DNA from: Schaalia sp. HMT-172
GTDB lineage: Bacteria > Actinomycetota > Actinomycetes > Actinomycetales > Actinomycetaceae
Length of the DNA stretch: 64,000 nucleotides
Direction of reading: 5' to 3'
NCBI RefSeq assembly: GCF_030644365.1
Contig: NZ_CP130058.1
Coordinates: 1,674,001-1,738,000, forward strand
Made by a program: the position numbers and the translations under genes. Positions 16,119 through 33,900 of the stretch are shown here, piece after piece; within the stretch, counting starts at the first letter, position 1; every line of letters begins with the position of its first letter. The notes beneath the pieces were generated by a model. That model ran no database searches. It saw only the letters and a list, made by a program, of their open reading frames with translations, and was not told the DNA's origin.

Positions 16119-16260
16119 AACAGGCACCTCACTCTCCGCAGGCACACACACCCGCTTAACGAAGTGTCAACAACACAAGCCTAACCCCACGGCTTGGACG
16201 CGCTAGGGGGGGTGAGGGGCGGGTCGAGTGGGGTGTAGATGGGTTCAACGAAGGGGTGCT

Positions 16261-16362
16261 GGGGTTGTGGCAAGTTGTTGACGCTTTGTTGATGCGGTCG
16301 CTTGTCCAGGCGGCTTGGTGTGGTTCGTATTCAAGGGGGATTTGCCGCTGAGGCTGGTGTGT
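16261..16362 (-). pseudogene. Relic of a second IS3 copy (end and orfB 3' fragment)
   Basis: About 100 bp closely matches the left end of the neighbouring IS3 element (compare GCAAGTTGTTGACG, TTGTCCAGGC, TTCGTATTC, GGGGATTTGCCG). It carries small indels that break the orfB C-terminal frame (GGKSP.. followed by a frameshift). Everything upstream of this fragment is missing. Confidence 0.8.
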
Positions 16363-16421
16363 TCGTTGGGTGGGGTTTTGGGTGTATGTCGGTCGTTAGG
16401 GGTGGTGGGGGTGTGAAACGA

Positions 16422-16455
16422 GAGGGACGGCACGCCGTGTGGCGTGCCGTCCCTC
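16422..16455 (-). terminator. rRNA operon terminator
   Basis: A perfect 15-bp stem (GAGGGACGGCACGCC on one side) with a 4-base loop lies just beyond the 5S gene in the direction of transcription and is followed on the minus strand by a T-containing stretch (TCGTTTC). Confidence 0.85.
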
Positions 16456-16470
16456 CCATTTGGTTGTGTT

Positions 16471-16584
16471 GTGGCGGTGTCCTACTCTCCCACAACCTGT
16501 CGGTTGCAGTACCATTGGCGCTGCCGGGCTTAGCTTCCAGGTTCGGAATGTTGCTGGGCGTTTCCCCGGTGCTATGACCACCAC
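16471..16584 (-). rRNA. rrf: 5S ribosomal RNA
   Basis: The minus strand begins GTGGTGGTCATAGC and includes the conserved CCGAACCTGGAAGCTAAG and GGGAGAGTAGGACACCGCCA segments of actinobacterial 5S rRNA. Lies ~130 bp after the 23S gene. Ends are accurate to a few bases. Confidence 0.95.
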
Positions 16585-16716
16585 AAGACTGGTGTTCAAC
16601 ACTGTCCCCCCGGGCTGTGTGTTTGGGGGGTGTGGGTTGATCGTGATTTGTATAGTGGTTGCGGCAGTGTTGTTGTCCGTTGTTCTTGTTACCCGCACGT
16701 ATTGTGTGGGTGTTTG

Positions 16717-21717
<5,001 letters not shown>

Positions 21718-22073
21718 ACAAAAACGTTAAAGCCCAGAAAAACCAACCAAACACAAAGCCCGGCCAGCAATCCCAACCAAAAACACTCAAAAACAAAAAA
21801 CAGGCATAAACAAAACAAACAAACACACTATCGAGTTCACAAACAACACCCACACACCCAAACAACCAGGCCAAAACCCAGCCACCCGAGCAGTGAACCA
21901 CCACCACAAACTCACTCACAAGCTCGCGGCGACAGGTGAATAATCTACTCACCCCCCACACAAAAGTCAACCCAAAACAACGTGACCCCCAACACACAAC
22001 CCACAAACCCACCAAACACAACGAAAACTCTCCATCAATTCAACTTTCTTGCCCCGGCCTCGGGATAAAACGA
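21718..22073 (-). promoter_or_regulatory. rRNA operon leader and promoter
   Basis: The minus strand carries TTGACT (21965-21970), a 17-bp spacer and TAGATT (21942-21947), a near-consensus sigma-70-type promoter ~225 bp upstream of the 16S 5' end. The leader is strongly strand-biased (purine-poor on the plus strand). An apparent minus-strand ORF here is not coding. Confidence 0.8.
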
Positions 22074-22112
22074 GCGGGTCCAACCGCGCCTCACCAGCGC
22101 GATTGGACCCGC
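22074..22112 (-). terminator. Terminator of the malic enzyme gene
   Basis: GCGGGTCCAA / TTGGACCCGC, a 10-bp perfect stem with an inner GCGC/GCGC pairing, 20 bp past the stop codon. It isolates the gene from the rRNA promoter. Confidence 0.8.
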
Positions 22113-22131
22113 AAACGATCCAAAATGACTC

Positions 22132-23559
22132 TCAGTTCACATCCATGTCGGGCTGAACCGGGATATCCACGGTCGGAAGGTCGCGCACGGCGCGACGCAC
22201 GGCCTTGGACACGGCGGGGGCAACCCGCTTATCGAAGGCGCCGGGGATGATGTAGGACGGGCTCAGCTCGTCCTCGGAGATGACGGACGCGATAGCCACA
22301 GCGGCAACGCGCAGAACCTCGGTCGTGATCTCCTTGACCTTGGCGTCCAGAAGGCCGCGGAAGAGACCCGGGAAGGCCAACACGTTGTTGATCTGGTTCG
22401 GGTAGTCGCTTCGTCCGGTGGCGACAACGGCCGCATACTTGCCGGCGCCGATCGGGTCAACCTCGGGCGTGGGGTTCGCCAGGGCGAAGACGATGGCGTT
22501 CTCGGCCATGGTCTCAATGTCAGAGGGCTCAAGGATGTTGCCGGACGAGACACCGATGAAGACGTCGGCACCCTTGAGGACTTCCTTGAGGGAACCGTGG
22601 ACGTGGCGCGGGTTGGTCGCCTCAGCGAGGGCCTTCCGGGAGGGGTGCATGCCTTCGGTGGCGTCGCCGGACAGCGCGCCGTCACGGCCACAGCCGATGA
22701 TGTCGCGGGCGCCTTGGGCGAGCAGCAGGCGGATGATCGCGTTGCCGGCAGCGCCGACGCCGGAGACGACGATGCGCACGTCTTCGATCTTCTTGTTCAC
22801 GATCTTCAGCGCGTTGATGAGCGCGGAGAGGACGACGATGGCGGTGCCGTGCTGGTCGTCGTGGAAGACGGGGATGTCGAGCTCGGAGCGCAGGCGCTCT
22901 TCGATTTCGAAGCAGCGGGGCGCGGAGATGTCCTCGAGGTTGATGCCGCCGTAGGCGGGGGCGATGGCCTTGACGATCGAGATGATCTCTTCGGTGTCCT
23001 TGGTGTCCAGGACGACGGGCCATGCGTCGACGCCGCCGAATTCCTTGAACAGGACGGCCTTGCCCTCCATGACGGGCAGGGCGGCCTCGGGACCGATGTC
23101 GCCCAGGCCCAGGACGGCGGTGCCGTCGGAGACGACGGCGACCGTGTTGGCCTTCATGGTCAGCAGGTGCGCCTTCTGGGGCATGTCGTGGATGGCGGTA
23201 CACACGCGGGCCACGCCGGGAGTGTAGGCGCGCGAGAGGTCGTCACGGTTGCGCAGCGGCACCTTGGAGTGGATCTCCACCTTGCCGCCGATGTGGCTCA
23301 TGAAGGTCTGGTCGGAGACCGAGTCGGCGACCACGCCGGGCAGCGCGTTGATCGCGTCGCGCACCTCGCGGCGGTGTTCGGAGTCGCGCATGTCGCAGGT
23401 GAGGTCGATGATGATGCGCCCGCGGTCAGAGTCGGCCACGTCCAGACCCTTAATCTCCGCTCCGGTTGCGGAGACTACGTCGACGATGGACGCGATCGAG
23501 GTGGTCTTCTCGTCCACCTCGATACGGTAGGAGGCGGTGTACGACGGCGAAGTGCGCAT
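22132..23559 (-). CDS. NAD(P)-dependent malic enzyme
   Basis: Oxidative decarboxylation of malate to pyruvate in the cytoplasm. 475 aa. Unusually for a minimal bacterial malic enzyme it carries an N-terminal ACT-type domain (residues ~8-85, [19 protein letters not shown]), suggesting allosteric control by an amino acid. The catalytic part has the malic-enzyme tyrosine region ([11 protein letters not shown]), the lysine in [20 protein letters not shown], the metal-binding acidic motif [11 protein letters not shown], and a Rossmann domain ([17 protein letters not shown]). Located between the gatCAB operon and the rRNA operon, same strand, with its own terminator. Cofactor choice cannot be read safely. 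Confidence 0.92.
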   Translation of the reverse strand: MRTSPSYTASYRIEVDEKTTSIASIVDVVSATGAEIKGLDVADSDRGRIIIDLTCDMRDSEHRREVRDAINALPGVVADSVSDQTFMSHIGGKVEIHSKVPLRNRDDLSRAYTPGVARVCTAIHDMPQKAHLLTMKANTVAVVSDGTAVLGLGDIGPEAALPVMEGKAVLFKEFGGVDAWPVVLDTKDTEEIISIVKAIAPAYGGINLEDISAPRCFEIEERLRSELDIPVFHDDQHGTAIVVLSALINALKIVNKKIEDVRIVVSGVGAAGNAIIRLLLAQGARDIIGCGRDGALSGDATEGMHPSRKALAEATNPRHVHGSLKEVLKGADVFIGVSSGNILEPSDIETMAENAIVFALANPTPEVDPIGAGKYAAVVATGRSDYPNQINNVLAFPGLFRGLLDAKVKEITTEVLRVAAVAIASVISEDELSPSYIIPGAFDKRVAPAVSKAVRRAVRDLPTVDIPVQPDMDVN

Positions 23560-23670
23560 GTCTATCCTTTCGTTGGGCGCTCGGCCAGGCGGCCTGGCTG
23601 TCCTCTGCCGTTCATCCTAAGGACAGTTGGTGGTGCTTCGGTAGGGGAAGGCCACAACGTGGACATGTGC

Positions 23671-23800
23671 GCGCGGTGAGGGACGAGGCCGGGGCACGCT
23701 CTCGGCAACGCGTGCGGAGGCGCGAACGCGCGGTGAGGGACGAGGCCGGGGCACGCTCTCGGGGACGCGCGCGGGGGCGCGAACGCACGGTCAGGGTACG
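23671..23800. repeat. 57-bp tandem direct repeat (about 2.3 copies)
   Basis: Units begin GCGCGGTGAGGGACGAGG at 23671 and 23728 and a diverged partial unit begins at 23785; the period is exactly 57 bp. Each full unit includes ACGAGGCCGGGG (23683, 23740). In one frame this encodes a 19-aa repeat, but there is no credible gene; it lies between gatB and the malic enzyme gene. Confidence 0.8.
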
Positions 23801-23804
23801 ACGA

Positions 23805-23834
23805 GGGGCCGGGATCGCATGCGATCCCGGCCCC
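23805..23834 (-). terminator. Terminator of the gatCAB operon
   Basis: A 30-bp perfect palindrome (GGGGCCGGGATCGCA and its reverse complement) 21 bp past the gatB stop. Confidence 0.8.
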
Positions 23835-23854
23835 CCAACGGGAGTGCGGATGCC

Positions 23855-25351
23855 TCAGGCGCCGACCATCTCCATGATGAGCTCACGCACGCGGGCGGCG
23901 TCTGCCTGCCCGCGGGTGGCCTTCATGACGGCGCCGACGAGGGCGCCGGCCGCCTGGACCTTGCCGCCCTTGATCTTGGCGACGATGTCGGGATTGGCGT
24001 CCAGGGCCTCCTGGACGGCCGCCGTCAGGGCGCCGTCGTCGGAGACGACCTCGAGGCCTCGGGCTTCGACGACCTGCGTCGGGTCGCCTTCGCCCGCGAG
24101 GACGCCCTCGAGGGCCTGACGCGCCAGCTTGTCGTTAATGCGGCCCGCGTCGATGAGACCCTGGAGCTCAGCGACCTGAGCGGGGCTGACCCCGGCCTCG
24201 TCGAGGGACACCTCGCGTTCCTTGGCGCGGCGCGAGATCTCACCCATCCACCACTTGCGGGCGGAGGCGGGATCGCAGCCCGCGGCAACCGTGGCCTCGA
24301 TGAGCTCGAGGGCACCAGCGTTGATGACGTCGCGCATCTCCATGTCCGCGTACCCCCACTCGGAGCGCAGGCGGCGGCGCTTGGCGACGGGCAGCTCGGG
24401 CAGCGAGGCGCGCAACTCCTCCACCCACGCCCGATCCGGGCGGATCGGCACCAGGTCGGGCTCGGGGAAGTAGCGGTAGTCCTCGGAATCCGACTTCTCG
24501 CGGCCGGACGACGTCGAGCCGTCCTCCTCGTGGTAGTGGCGGGTCTCCTGCAGGATCGTGCCGCCCTCGGACAGGATCTGGGCCTGGCGCTGCATCTCGT
24601 AGCGCACGGCCGAGGCGATGCCGCGGAAGGAGTTCACGTTCTTCGTCTCGGTACGAGTGCCCAGCGGGGACTCCGGCGTCGGGCGCAGCGACACGTTGAT
24701 GTCGGCGCGCACGTTGCCGCGCTCCATGCGGGCCTCGGACACGTCGAGGGCACGGAAGATGTCGCGCAGGGCCTGCACGTAGGCGGCGGCCACCTCGGGG
24801 GCGCGCTCGCCGGCGCCACGAATCGGACGGGTCACGATCTCCACGAGCGGCACGCCCGCACGGTTGTAGTCCACGAGCGAGTGGTCCGCGCCCTGGATGC
24901 GGCCGTCAGCGCCACCAATGTGCGTGTTCTTGCCCGCGTCCTCCTCCATGTGCGCGCGCTCAATCTCCACGCGGAACATGGTGCCGTCCTCGAGCTCGAC
25001 GTCCACGTAGCCGTCGTGCGCGATCGGCTCGTCGGACTGGGAGGTCTGGAAGGCCTTCGTCAGGTCCGGGTAGAAGTAGTTCTTACGCGCGAAACGGCAG
25101 TACTGCGCGATCTCGCAGTTCAGGGCCAGGCCGATCTTGATGGCGTACTCGACGGCCTTGTGGTTGACGACCGGCAGGGAGCCGGGCAGGCCCAGCGACA
25201 CGGGGGTCACGTAGGTGTTCGGGTCACCACCAAAGGCGTTGGGGGCGGCGTCGAACATCTTGGTCTTCGTGCCCAGCTCGACGTGCACCTCAATGCCGAG
25301 AACCGGGTCGAAGCGGCGGGCCGCCTCGTCGTAATCCATGAGCTCAGTCAT
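23855..25351 (-). CDS. gatB: Aspartyl/glutamyl-tRNA(Asn/Gln) amidotransferase subunit B
   Basis: Phosphorylates the side chain of Glu-tRNA(Gln) or Asp-tRNA(Asn) and completes transamidation with ammonia channelled from GatA. 498 aa from ATG 25351 ([14 protein letters not shown]); a GTG one codon upstream is also possible, but GGGAGG is better spaced for the ATG. Features: [20 protein letters not shown], the kinase-like cradle with [18 protein letters not shown], the long motif region at [11 protein letters not shown], then helical and YqeY-like tRNA-binding tail domains (~340-498). The start overlaps the gatA stop (coupled). Last gene of gatC-gatA-gatB. Confidence 0.96.
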   Translation of the reverse strand: MTELMDYDEAARRFDPVLGIEVHVELGTKTKMFDAAPNAFGGDPNTYVTPVSLGLPGSLPVVNHKAVEYAIKIGLALNCEIAQYCRFARKNYFYPDLTKAFQTSQSDEPIAHDGYVDVELEDGTMFRVEIERAHMEEDAGKNTHIGGADGRIQGADHSLVDYNRAGVPLVEIVTRPIRGAGERAPEVAAAYVQALRDIFRALDVSEARMERGNVRADINVSLRPTPESPLGTRTETKNVNSFRGIASAVRYEMQRQAQILSEGGTILQETRHYHEEDGSTSSGREKSDSEDYRYFPEPDLVPIRPDRAWVEELRASLPELPVAKRRRLRSEWGYADMEMRDVINAGALELIEATVAAGCDPASARKWWMGEISRRAKEREVSLDEAGVSPAQVAELQGLIDAGRINDKLARQALEGVLAGEGDPTQVVEARGLEVVSDDGALTAAVQEALDANPDIVAKIKGGKVQAAGALVGAVMKATRGQADAARVRELIMEMVGA

Positions 25352-26856
25352 CACTTTTCCTCCCAGTTAGCTGCGGGGCACTGACCCGCGACGTCGTCGC
25401 TGAGGGCTTCCACGAGGGAAGCCACCTTGTACATGACCAGGTCGCCGCGCGCGGGGGCCAGCACCTGGAAGCCGATGGGCAGGCCCTGCGAGGACACCGC
25501 GTTGGGCACGTTCACGCCGGGGATGCCCGCCAGGTTCGCGGGGATCGTGGCGACGTCGTAGAGGTACATGGCCAGCGGGTCGGAGGTCTTCTCGCCGAAC
25601 TTGAAGGCCGTCTCGGGGGCCGTGGGCGACACGAGGACGTCGACCTGCTCGAACACCGCGTCGAAGTCGCGCTGGATGAGCGTGCGCACCTTCTGGGCGC
25701 TGCCGTAGTAGGCGTCGTAGTAGCCGGCCGAGAGGACGTGCGTGCCCAGGATGATGCGGCGCTTGACCTCGTCGCCGAAGCCGGCCTCACGGGTGGCGGC
25801 CATGACGCGCTCGGCAGTCACGGGGCCCTCGGTGGGCTCGACGCGGATGCCGTAGCGCATGCCGTCGAAGCGGGCCAGGTTCGAGGAGACCTCAGCGGGC
25901 ATGATCAGGTAGTAGGCGCCCAGCGAGTACTCCAGGTGCGGGCAGGAGACCTCGACGATCTCGGCGCCTGCCTCGCGCAGCTTCTCGACGGTGGCGTTGA
26001 AGGCGTCGATGACGTCCTGCTGGTAGCCCTCGCCGCTCAGCTCCTTGACGACGCCGACCTTCAGGCCCTTCATGGAGCCTTCCGCGGCGACGGACTCGAC
26101 GGCCTGCGTGAGCGCGGGAACCGGCTCGTTCAGGGAGGTCGAATCGTGGGGGTCGTAGCCGCCGATCAGCTCGGTCAGGGCGGCCGCGTCGGCAACCGTG
26201 CGGGTGACGGGGCCGATCTGGTCCAGGGACGAGGCCATGGCCACCAGGCCGTAACGTGACACCGCGCCGTAGGTGGGCTTGGCGCCGACCGTGCCGGTCA
26301 CGAACGCGGGCTGGCGGATCGAGCCGCCCGTATCGGAACCGAGGGCCAGGGGCACCATGTAGGCCGCGACAGCGGCGGCGGAGCCGCCGCCAGAGCCGCC
26401 GGGGATACGCTCGGTGTCCCACGGATTCTTGGTCGCGCCGAAGGCGGAGTGCTCGGTGGAGGAGCCCATGGCGAACTCATCCATGTTGGTCTTGCCGACG
26501 ATGGGCAGGCCGGCTTCCTTGATCTTGGCGGTGACGGTCGCGTCGTAGGGAGGCTCCCAGTCGCCCAGGATCTTCGAGGCGCAGGTGGTGCGCAGTCCCC
26601 GCGTCACCACGTTGTCCTTGACGGCGATCGGCACGCCCGCCAGGCGATGCAGGGTTTCCCCCGCCGCGCGGCGCGCGTCCACGTCGGCGGCGGTCGCCAG
26701 GGCGCCCTCGCGGTCGACGGTGATGAATGCGTTGACGCGGTCGTCGATCGCGTCGATGCGGTCCAGGCACGCCTGAGTCAGCTCGACGGAGGTGATCTGG
26801 CCGGCGGCCAGCATGTCCGCCAGCTCGAGGGCGCTCTTCTTCAGCAGCTCGTTCAT
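25351..26856 (-). CDS. gatA: Aspartyl/glutamyl-tRNA(Asn/Gln) amidotransferase subunit A
   Basis: Glutaminase subunit releasing ammonia for GatB. 501 aa from ATG 26856 ([20 protein letters not shown]); a longer open frame to 26967 is ruled out because it overlaps gatC. The amidase signature has the catalytic Lys in [14 protein letters not shown], the cis-Ser in [15 protein letters not shown] and the nucleophile Ser in [14 protein letters not shown]. It overlaps gatC by one base (TGATG) and gatB at the other end, so the operon is tightly coupled. Its presence implies indirect Gln-tRNA (and perhaps Asn-tRNA) charging. Confidence 0.96.
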   Translation of the reverse strand: MNELLKKSALELADMLAAGQITSVELTQACLDRIDAIDDRVNAFITVDREGALATAADVDARRAAGETLHRLAGVPIAVKDNVVTRGLRTTCASKILGDWEPPYDATVTAKIKEAGLPIVGKTNMDEFAMGSSTEHSAFGATKNPWDTERIPGGSGGGSAAAVAAYMVPLALGSDTGGSIRQPAFVTGTVGAKPTYGAVSRYGLVAMASSLDQIGPVTRTVADAAALTELIGGYDPHDSTSLNEPVPALTQAVESVAAEGSMKGLKVGVVKELSGEGYQQDVIDAFNATVEKLREAGAEIVEVSCPHLEYSLGAYYLIMPAEVSSNLARFDGMRYGIRVEPTEGPVTAERVMAATREAGFGDEVKRRIILGTHVLSAGYYDAYYGSAQKVRTLIQRDFDAVFEQVDVLVSPTAPETAFKFGEKTSDPLAMYLYDVATIPANLAGIPGVNVPNAVSSQGLPIGFQVLAPARGDLVMYKVASLVEALSDDVAGQCPAANWEEK

Positions 26857-27152
26857 CAGTCCTCCCCTAGGATCTGCGGAACCAGGAACATGCCGTCCTG
26901 GGCGGCGGGCGCCTGGGCGAGCACCTCGTCGCGGTCCACGGTCTGCCCCACCACGTCCTCGCGCCACACGTTGGTGAGCGGAATCGGGTGGGACGTGGCG
27001 GGAACCTCGGGGGTGGCGACCTCGGACACCTTGGAGACGGCGTCGGCGATCGCGTCGAGCTCACCCGCGAAGCGCGTGATTTCCTCGTCGGTCAATGCGA
27101 TGTGGGCCAGGCCCGCAACGCGGGCGACCTCGTCAGTACTAATGCGTGACAT
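26856..27152 (-). CDS. gatC: Aspartyl/glutamyl-tRNA(Asn/Gln) amidotransferase subunit C
   Basis: Small stabilising subunit of the GatCAB complex, wrapping around GatA. 98 aa from ATG 27152 ([20 protein letters not shown]); an in-frame ATG at 27161 would add MPH. The typical motif [20 protein letters not shown] is at the N-terminus, with [20 protein letters not shown] near the C-terminus. First gene of the operon. Its start codon is only 18 bp from the start of the divergent phospholipase-D-like gene. The promoter must therefore lie inside that gene, or the mRNA is leaderless. Confidence 0.93.
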   Translation of the reverse strand: MSRISTDEVARVAGLAHIALTDEEITRFAGELDAIADAVSKVSEVATPEVPATSHPIPLTNVWREDVVGQTVDRDEVLAQAPAAQDGMFLVPQILGED

Positions 27153-27170
27153 GTGTGGCATCCTACCCGT

Positions 27171-28436
27171 ATGGCCTTTTCACAGCGACGCCAACTCACC
27201 AGGCAGACGTGGTCGATCGTCAAAAAAGCGGGAATCGCTCTGCTCGCCGCCCAAGCGGCCGCAGTCGTGACCGTGCATGCGATCGACCGCATGCGCACCG
27301 CCCGTATCCCCGGTGGCGTGCACGGTTTCCCCACCCTGCCTCCCGCCGACACGCAGATCGGCGACACGGTGGCGCGCACGTACACGGAGGGAACCTCCCT
27401 GTACGCGGACATGCTGGAGGCCATCGAAGGGGCAACGCATCACATTTATTTCGAGACTTTCATTTGGCGCTCGGACCGCTGGGGCCAGCGCTTCAAGGAC
27501 GCGCTGATCGCCGCCGCGCAGCGCGGCGTCGAGGTGTTCTGCGTGTGGGACGGCTTCGGTGTCCTCAACCAGGATCCGCGCTTCTACAAGTTCCCCACGC
27601 TACCGAATCTGCACGTGCGCAAGTTCCCGACGCTGCGCTCGGGCTTCTTCACCCTGAACATTCGCCGCACGGGCCAGGATCACCGCAAGATTCTCGTGGT
27701 CGACGGCGAGGTCGGCTTCGTGGGCGGCTACAACATCGGCGATCCGTTCGCGAACGAGTGGCGCGACACCCACGTGCGCATCACGGGCGAGGCCGTGTGG
27801 GAGCTGGAAAACGGCTTCGTCGACTTCTGGAATCACTTCCGCCCCGCAACCTGTCCGGAGCTGCCCGATCAGGGGGCGCGCGCGTGGAGCGCGGACGTGA
27901 CCGCGCAGTTCAACCTGCCACACAACCTGCTGTACCCGATCCGCGGCATGTACATCGACGCGATCGAGCGCGCGACGAACCGCGTGCTCATCACGACGGC
28001 GTATTTCATTCCCGACCGCGAGGTCCTCGGCTCTCTGATCGCCGCCGCCCGCCGCGGCGTGCGCGTCCAGGTGCTGATTCCCGAGTATTCCAACCACATC
28101 CTGGCGGACTGGGTGGCGCGCCCCTACTACGGCGAGCTGCTGCGCGAGGGCGTGGAAATCTGGCTGTACCGTCACGCGATGGTGCACTCGAAGACGATGA
28201 CGGTGGACGGGCGTTGGTCGACGATCGGCACGGCGAACATCGACCGCCTGTCGATGCGAGGCAACTACGAGGTCTGCCTGCAGTTCTTCTCGCGCCCGCT
28301 GGCCGCGCGCATGGAGGAGATTTTCGCGAACGACCTGACGACGGCCCGCCGCCTGACGATCGACGAGTGGGAGAAGCGCTCGACTCTCACCCGCGTCGGC
28401 GAAGTGCTGCTGGGCCCCTTGGAACCCCTCGTCTGA
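27171..28436 (+). CDS. Phospholipase D-family protein (cardiolipin-synthase-like)
   Basis: Membrane-anchored enzyme likely to make or remodel phospholipids such as cardiolipin by phosphatidyl transfer. 421 aa from ATG 27171 (MAFSQRRQLTRQTW); a GTG at 27153 is also in frame but would overlap the divergent gatC start. One N-terminal membrane helix (residues ~20-36, AGIALLAAQAAAVVTVHAI) is followed by two HKD motifs: HRKILVVDG (~170) and HSKTMTVDGRWSTIGTAN (~340), giving both halves of the PLD active site. The C-terminus has the cardiolipin-synthase-like END (FANDLT). The reaction is inferred from family; other PLDs hydrolyse nucleic acid or lipids. Confidence 0.85.
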   Translation: MAFSQRRQLTRQTWSIVKKAGIALLAAQAAAVVTVHAIDRMRTARIPGGVHGFPTLPPADTQIGDTVARTYTEGTSLYADMLEAIEGATHHIYFETFIWRSDRWGQRFKDALIAAAQRGVEVFCVWDGFGVLNQDPRFYKFPTLPNLHVRKFPTLRSGFFTLNIRRTGQDHRKILVVDGEVGFVGGYNIGDPFANEWRDTHVRITGEAVWELENGFVDFWNHFRPATCPELPDQGARAWSADVTAQFNLPHNLLYPIRGMYIDAIERATNRVLITTAYFIPDREVLGSLIAAARRGVRVQVLIPEYSNHILADWVARPYYGELLREGVEIWLYRHAMVHSKTMTVDGRWSTIGTANIDRLSMRGNYEVCLQFFSRPLAARMEEIFANDLTTARRLTIDEWEKRSTLTRVGEVLLGPLEPLV

Positions 28437-28437
28437 G

Positions 28438-30866
<2,429 letters not shown>

Positions 30867-30905
30867 TTATCCACAGGGTGTCGGGAGTGCCTCAGGTTAT
30901 CCACA
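30867..30905 (+). promoter_or_regulatory. Two perfect DnaA boxes
   Basis: TTATCCACA occurs at 30867-30875 and 30897-30905, same orientation, 30 bp apart (about three helical turns), each within GGTTATCCACAGGG. They lie in the intergenic region between ligA and the FtsK-like gene. No dnaA, dnaN or AT-rich unwinding region is near, so this is not an origin; it could be a DnaA-controlled promoter or titration site. Confidence 0.75.
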
Positions 30906-30956
30906 GGGGCGTGTGCGCCGCTTGAAGGCGCGAGGCGCCCGCGCGATCGTTGGTGC

Positions 30957-33900
30957 ATGAGCGATTCGGGTTGCCTGGCACGAGCTGCCCTGCGAGCGGA
31001 CCTCCACCTGGCGTGCGTGGACGGGCCCGACGTCGGGCTCGTTCTCGCGCCCGGTGTAGTGGGCCGCGCCGGGGATGTTCCCCTGTCGTGCGCGAGCGTC
31101 GCACGCGAGCACGCCGATTTTTCCACGCGGGATGGGCGCGCGCGCCTGCGCACCTTCCCGGGCGCCACGCCGGTCAGGGTCCGCACACGCCTGGGTCCGT
31201 GGCGGCGCCTCGGGGCGCGGGCGCGCCTGGCCGTTGGTCGGAGGGCGCGGCTCGGAGGCGACGTCCTGGAGGTGCGGCCCCGGCCTCGCGCGGTGGCCTG
31301 GCCGGTCGTCGACCGACGAGGCCGGGGAGCTTTCTCCGCGTCCTCCCTCCTGCGCGGAGCCCCCTTCGTCTCCATCGTCGTCATGGGCGTGCTCATGGCC
31401 TGGCGCCTGCACTCCCTCGTCCCCGGCGCGCAGGCACTGCGGGTCGGCGCCGCCATCGTCGTCCTCCTCGCATGCGCCTGCGCGATCGCGTGGGTGAGAC
31501 GCGTGCGGCGGCGCCGACGCGGGTGGGACGGCGCGGCCCTCGCCCTCGTGCTCGCTTCGCTGCCGGACACGGGCACTCCCCCGGCGTCCTGGCGGGCCGC
31601 CGTGTGGCCCGGTCGGGCCCGCACTCTAGGCTCTCGCGTCACCCTGGCGCCCCTAGCCTCCGCCCAGCCGGGGGATGCCTCCTCCCTCGGCGTCGTCGGA
31701 CGGCACGGCGCCGAATGCGCGCTGTGGTGCGCGGGACAGGTGGCCGCCCAGCTGGGAGGGGCGCGCGTCTGGTGGGACTCCCGTTCACCCGTCCTCCTGG
31801 GAGCCCCGGGCATCGACATCCACGTCACCGACCGGGAACAATGCCCGGCCTGTACTCGCTCGTCCACGAACGAGAAGGCCCCTCCCATCCTCCACATCGG
31901 CTACGCGCGATACATCGCCGACCTGCCCTCGTGGTGCGCGCGCGTGTGCGCCGTCGACGAGCAGCCCGTGTCCTCGCGGTGGTGGTGGACCGTCGCGCGC
32001 CCTGATGGGCAGGACGCGCTGCCCACGCGCCTGGACTGGGATCCCTGCGACGCCCAGGGGGCCCCAGGCGGCCTCGGCGTCGTCATCGGGCGAGCCGAGT
32101 CGGGACCCGTGTCCCTTGACCTGGTCGCGGACGGGCCGCACGCCCTCGTAGCCGGCTGCACGGGCTCGGGTAAGTCGGAGGCCCTGCTGGGCTGGCTCGC
32201 CTCGATCGCCCACTGTTATTCGCCCGAGCGCGTGCGTTTCATCCTCATCGACTACAAGGGCGGGTCGACCTTCTCGCGCCTGGCCGGCCTGCCCCACACG
32301 CAGGCGTTGCTGACGGACCTCGACGCGGGTGCCACCTCACGCGCCCTCGACGGGATCGCCTCGCTCCTCCTGCGGCGCGAGGCCGCGCTCAGTGAGCTCG
32401 CCCTGCCCGACCTGGCGGCCTGGGAGCGCGCCCACGAGGCCGATCCCGGGGCCGTCCCGGCCCCTCCCCCTCGTCTGGTCGTCGCAATCGACGAGTTCCG
32501 CATCCTGGCCGACACGCATCCCTCCTCGATGGATGTCCTCCTGCGGCTGGCGGCGCAGGGGCGCAGCCTCGGACTGCACCTGATCGCCGCGACGCAGCGC
32601 CCCTCGGGGGCTGTCAACGCGAGCATGCGCGCCAACATGGACATCCGTTTGGCGCTGCGATGCGTGAGCTCCGCAGATTCCACGGACATCCTGGGCGACG
32701 CGCGTGCCTCCGCCCTGCCGCGCGTGCCCGGGCGGGCGGTGCTGGCGGGCACGGGCACGCTCCAGCTGTCCTACATGGCCGACGTCTCCTCGGTGGTCGC
32801 CGACTGCACGCGGCGCTGGCCCCCATCCTCCTCGGCTCCTCTGTGGGCTCCCGCCCTGCCCGAGGTCATCGGGTGGGAGGACGTCGACCGGGCCGGGGCT
32901 GGCGTCGGCGGCGAGGATGCGGGGCGTGCCCTGAGCGCATCCGGTTCTCACCCCGGCGCCAAGGAGGGGTGGCCCAGCCTGGCTCTCGGGCTCGTCGAAG
33001 GCATCGAGGCGCACACTGCCCTGCTGTGGGACGGCGGCAGCATTCAGATTCAGGCCAGCGCACACGAGGCCGACGTAGCCGCCCGCTGGGTCCATTCCCT
33101 CGCCACCAGGATCGCCGGGAACAGGCGCCTCCCCCTGCATGTCATCGGGGAGGAGGGAGTCAACGGGGCGAGCTCCTGCCTCTCGCCGGGCGACCTCGGC
33201 GCCATCGCTCTGCTGGAGGGCGTGTGCGAGCACGGCCCATCTGTCCTGGCCGTGACCGACGTCGGCGCCCTGCGTGCCTGCCTCGCTCAGGCCCTGTCGA
33301 TCCCGCAGGCGGAGGATCTGTGGTCTTCGTTGTTAGCACGCGCCCGACGAGCCGGGGTCGTCATCGTGGCCGCCTACTGCGGACGCTTCACCTCCTCGAC
33401 GGCGGCCATGGGGGCGTTCTCGATGCGCCTTGTGCGCGCCAGGGACGCCGACGAGGCCCTGCACGCGGGGCTCCTTCCCTCCGACCTGCGCGCTCTTGGC
33501 GAGGGCCAGGCGCTCCTCGCACGTCCGGGCGAGCCGACCGCGCTCGCCTGCGTGCCCCTCGAGCCCGCGCCCATCGGGGCGCCACCCCTGGGTGTGGAGC
33601 ACCGCTCGCGCTTGTTAACCACGCGGGGCCAGTGGCGCATCCCTTCCCCCAGCGAGGCTGCATCGTTGGTCAGTAATTCACAGGCTCCCGCCCTGATCGG
33701 ACCCGAATACACGCCCGCGCGATGGGAGCACGCCCTCCCATGGATCATCGTCGGCACCGAGGCGCACGCTTGCTCGGTCGAGGCGCTGCACGCGGCGTTG
33801 GGCTGGGATCCTCCCCTCATCGACGAGATCATCCCGGAGTCCGCGTGGACTCGTATCACCCGGCGGGACGGGCACAGATTGCTTGCCCTCAACCCCTCGG

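Larger units (their letters stand above)
14911..16188 (-). mobile_element. IS3-family insertion sequence (~1.28 kb)
   Basis: Two overlapping transposase frames are bounded by imperfect inverted repeats. Both ends read GGGGTT, then nine unlike bases, then TTGTTGAC, inwards from ~14911 and ~16188. No clear 3-4 bp target duplication was found, so the ends are approximate. Part of a second copy lies ~70 bp to the right. Confidence 0.8.

Noticed and set aside
30867-30905. The DnaA boxes as a replication origin
   Set aside because: Only two boxes, no AT-rich unwinding element, and no dnaA, dnaN, rpmH or gidA nearby.
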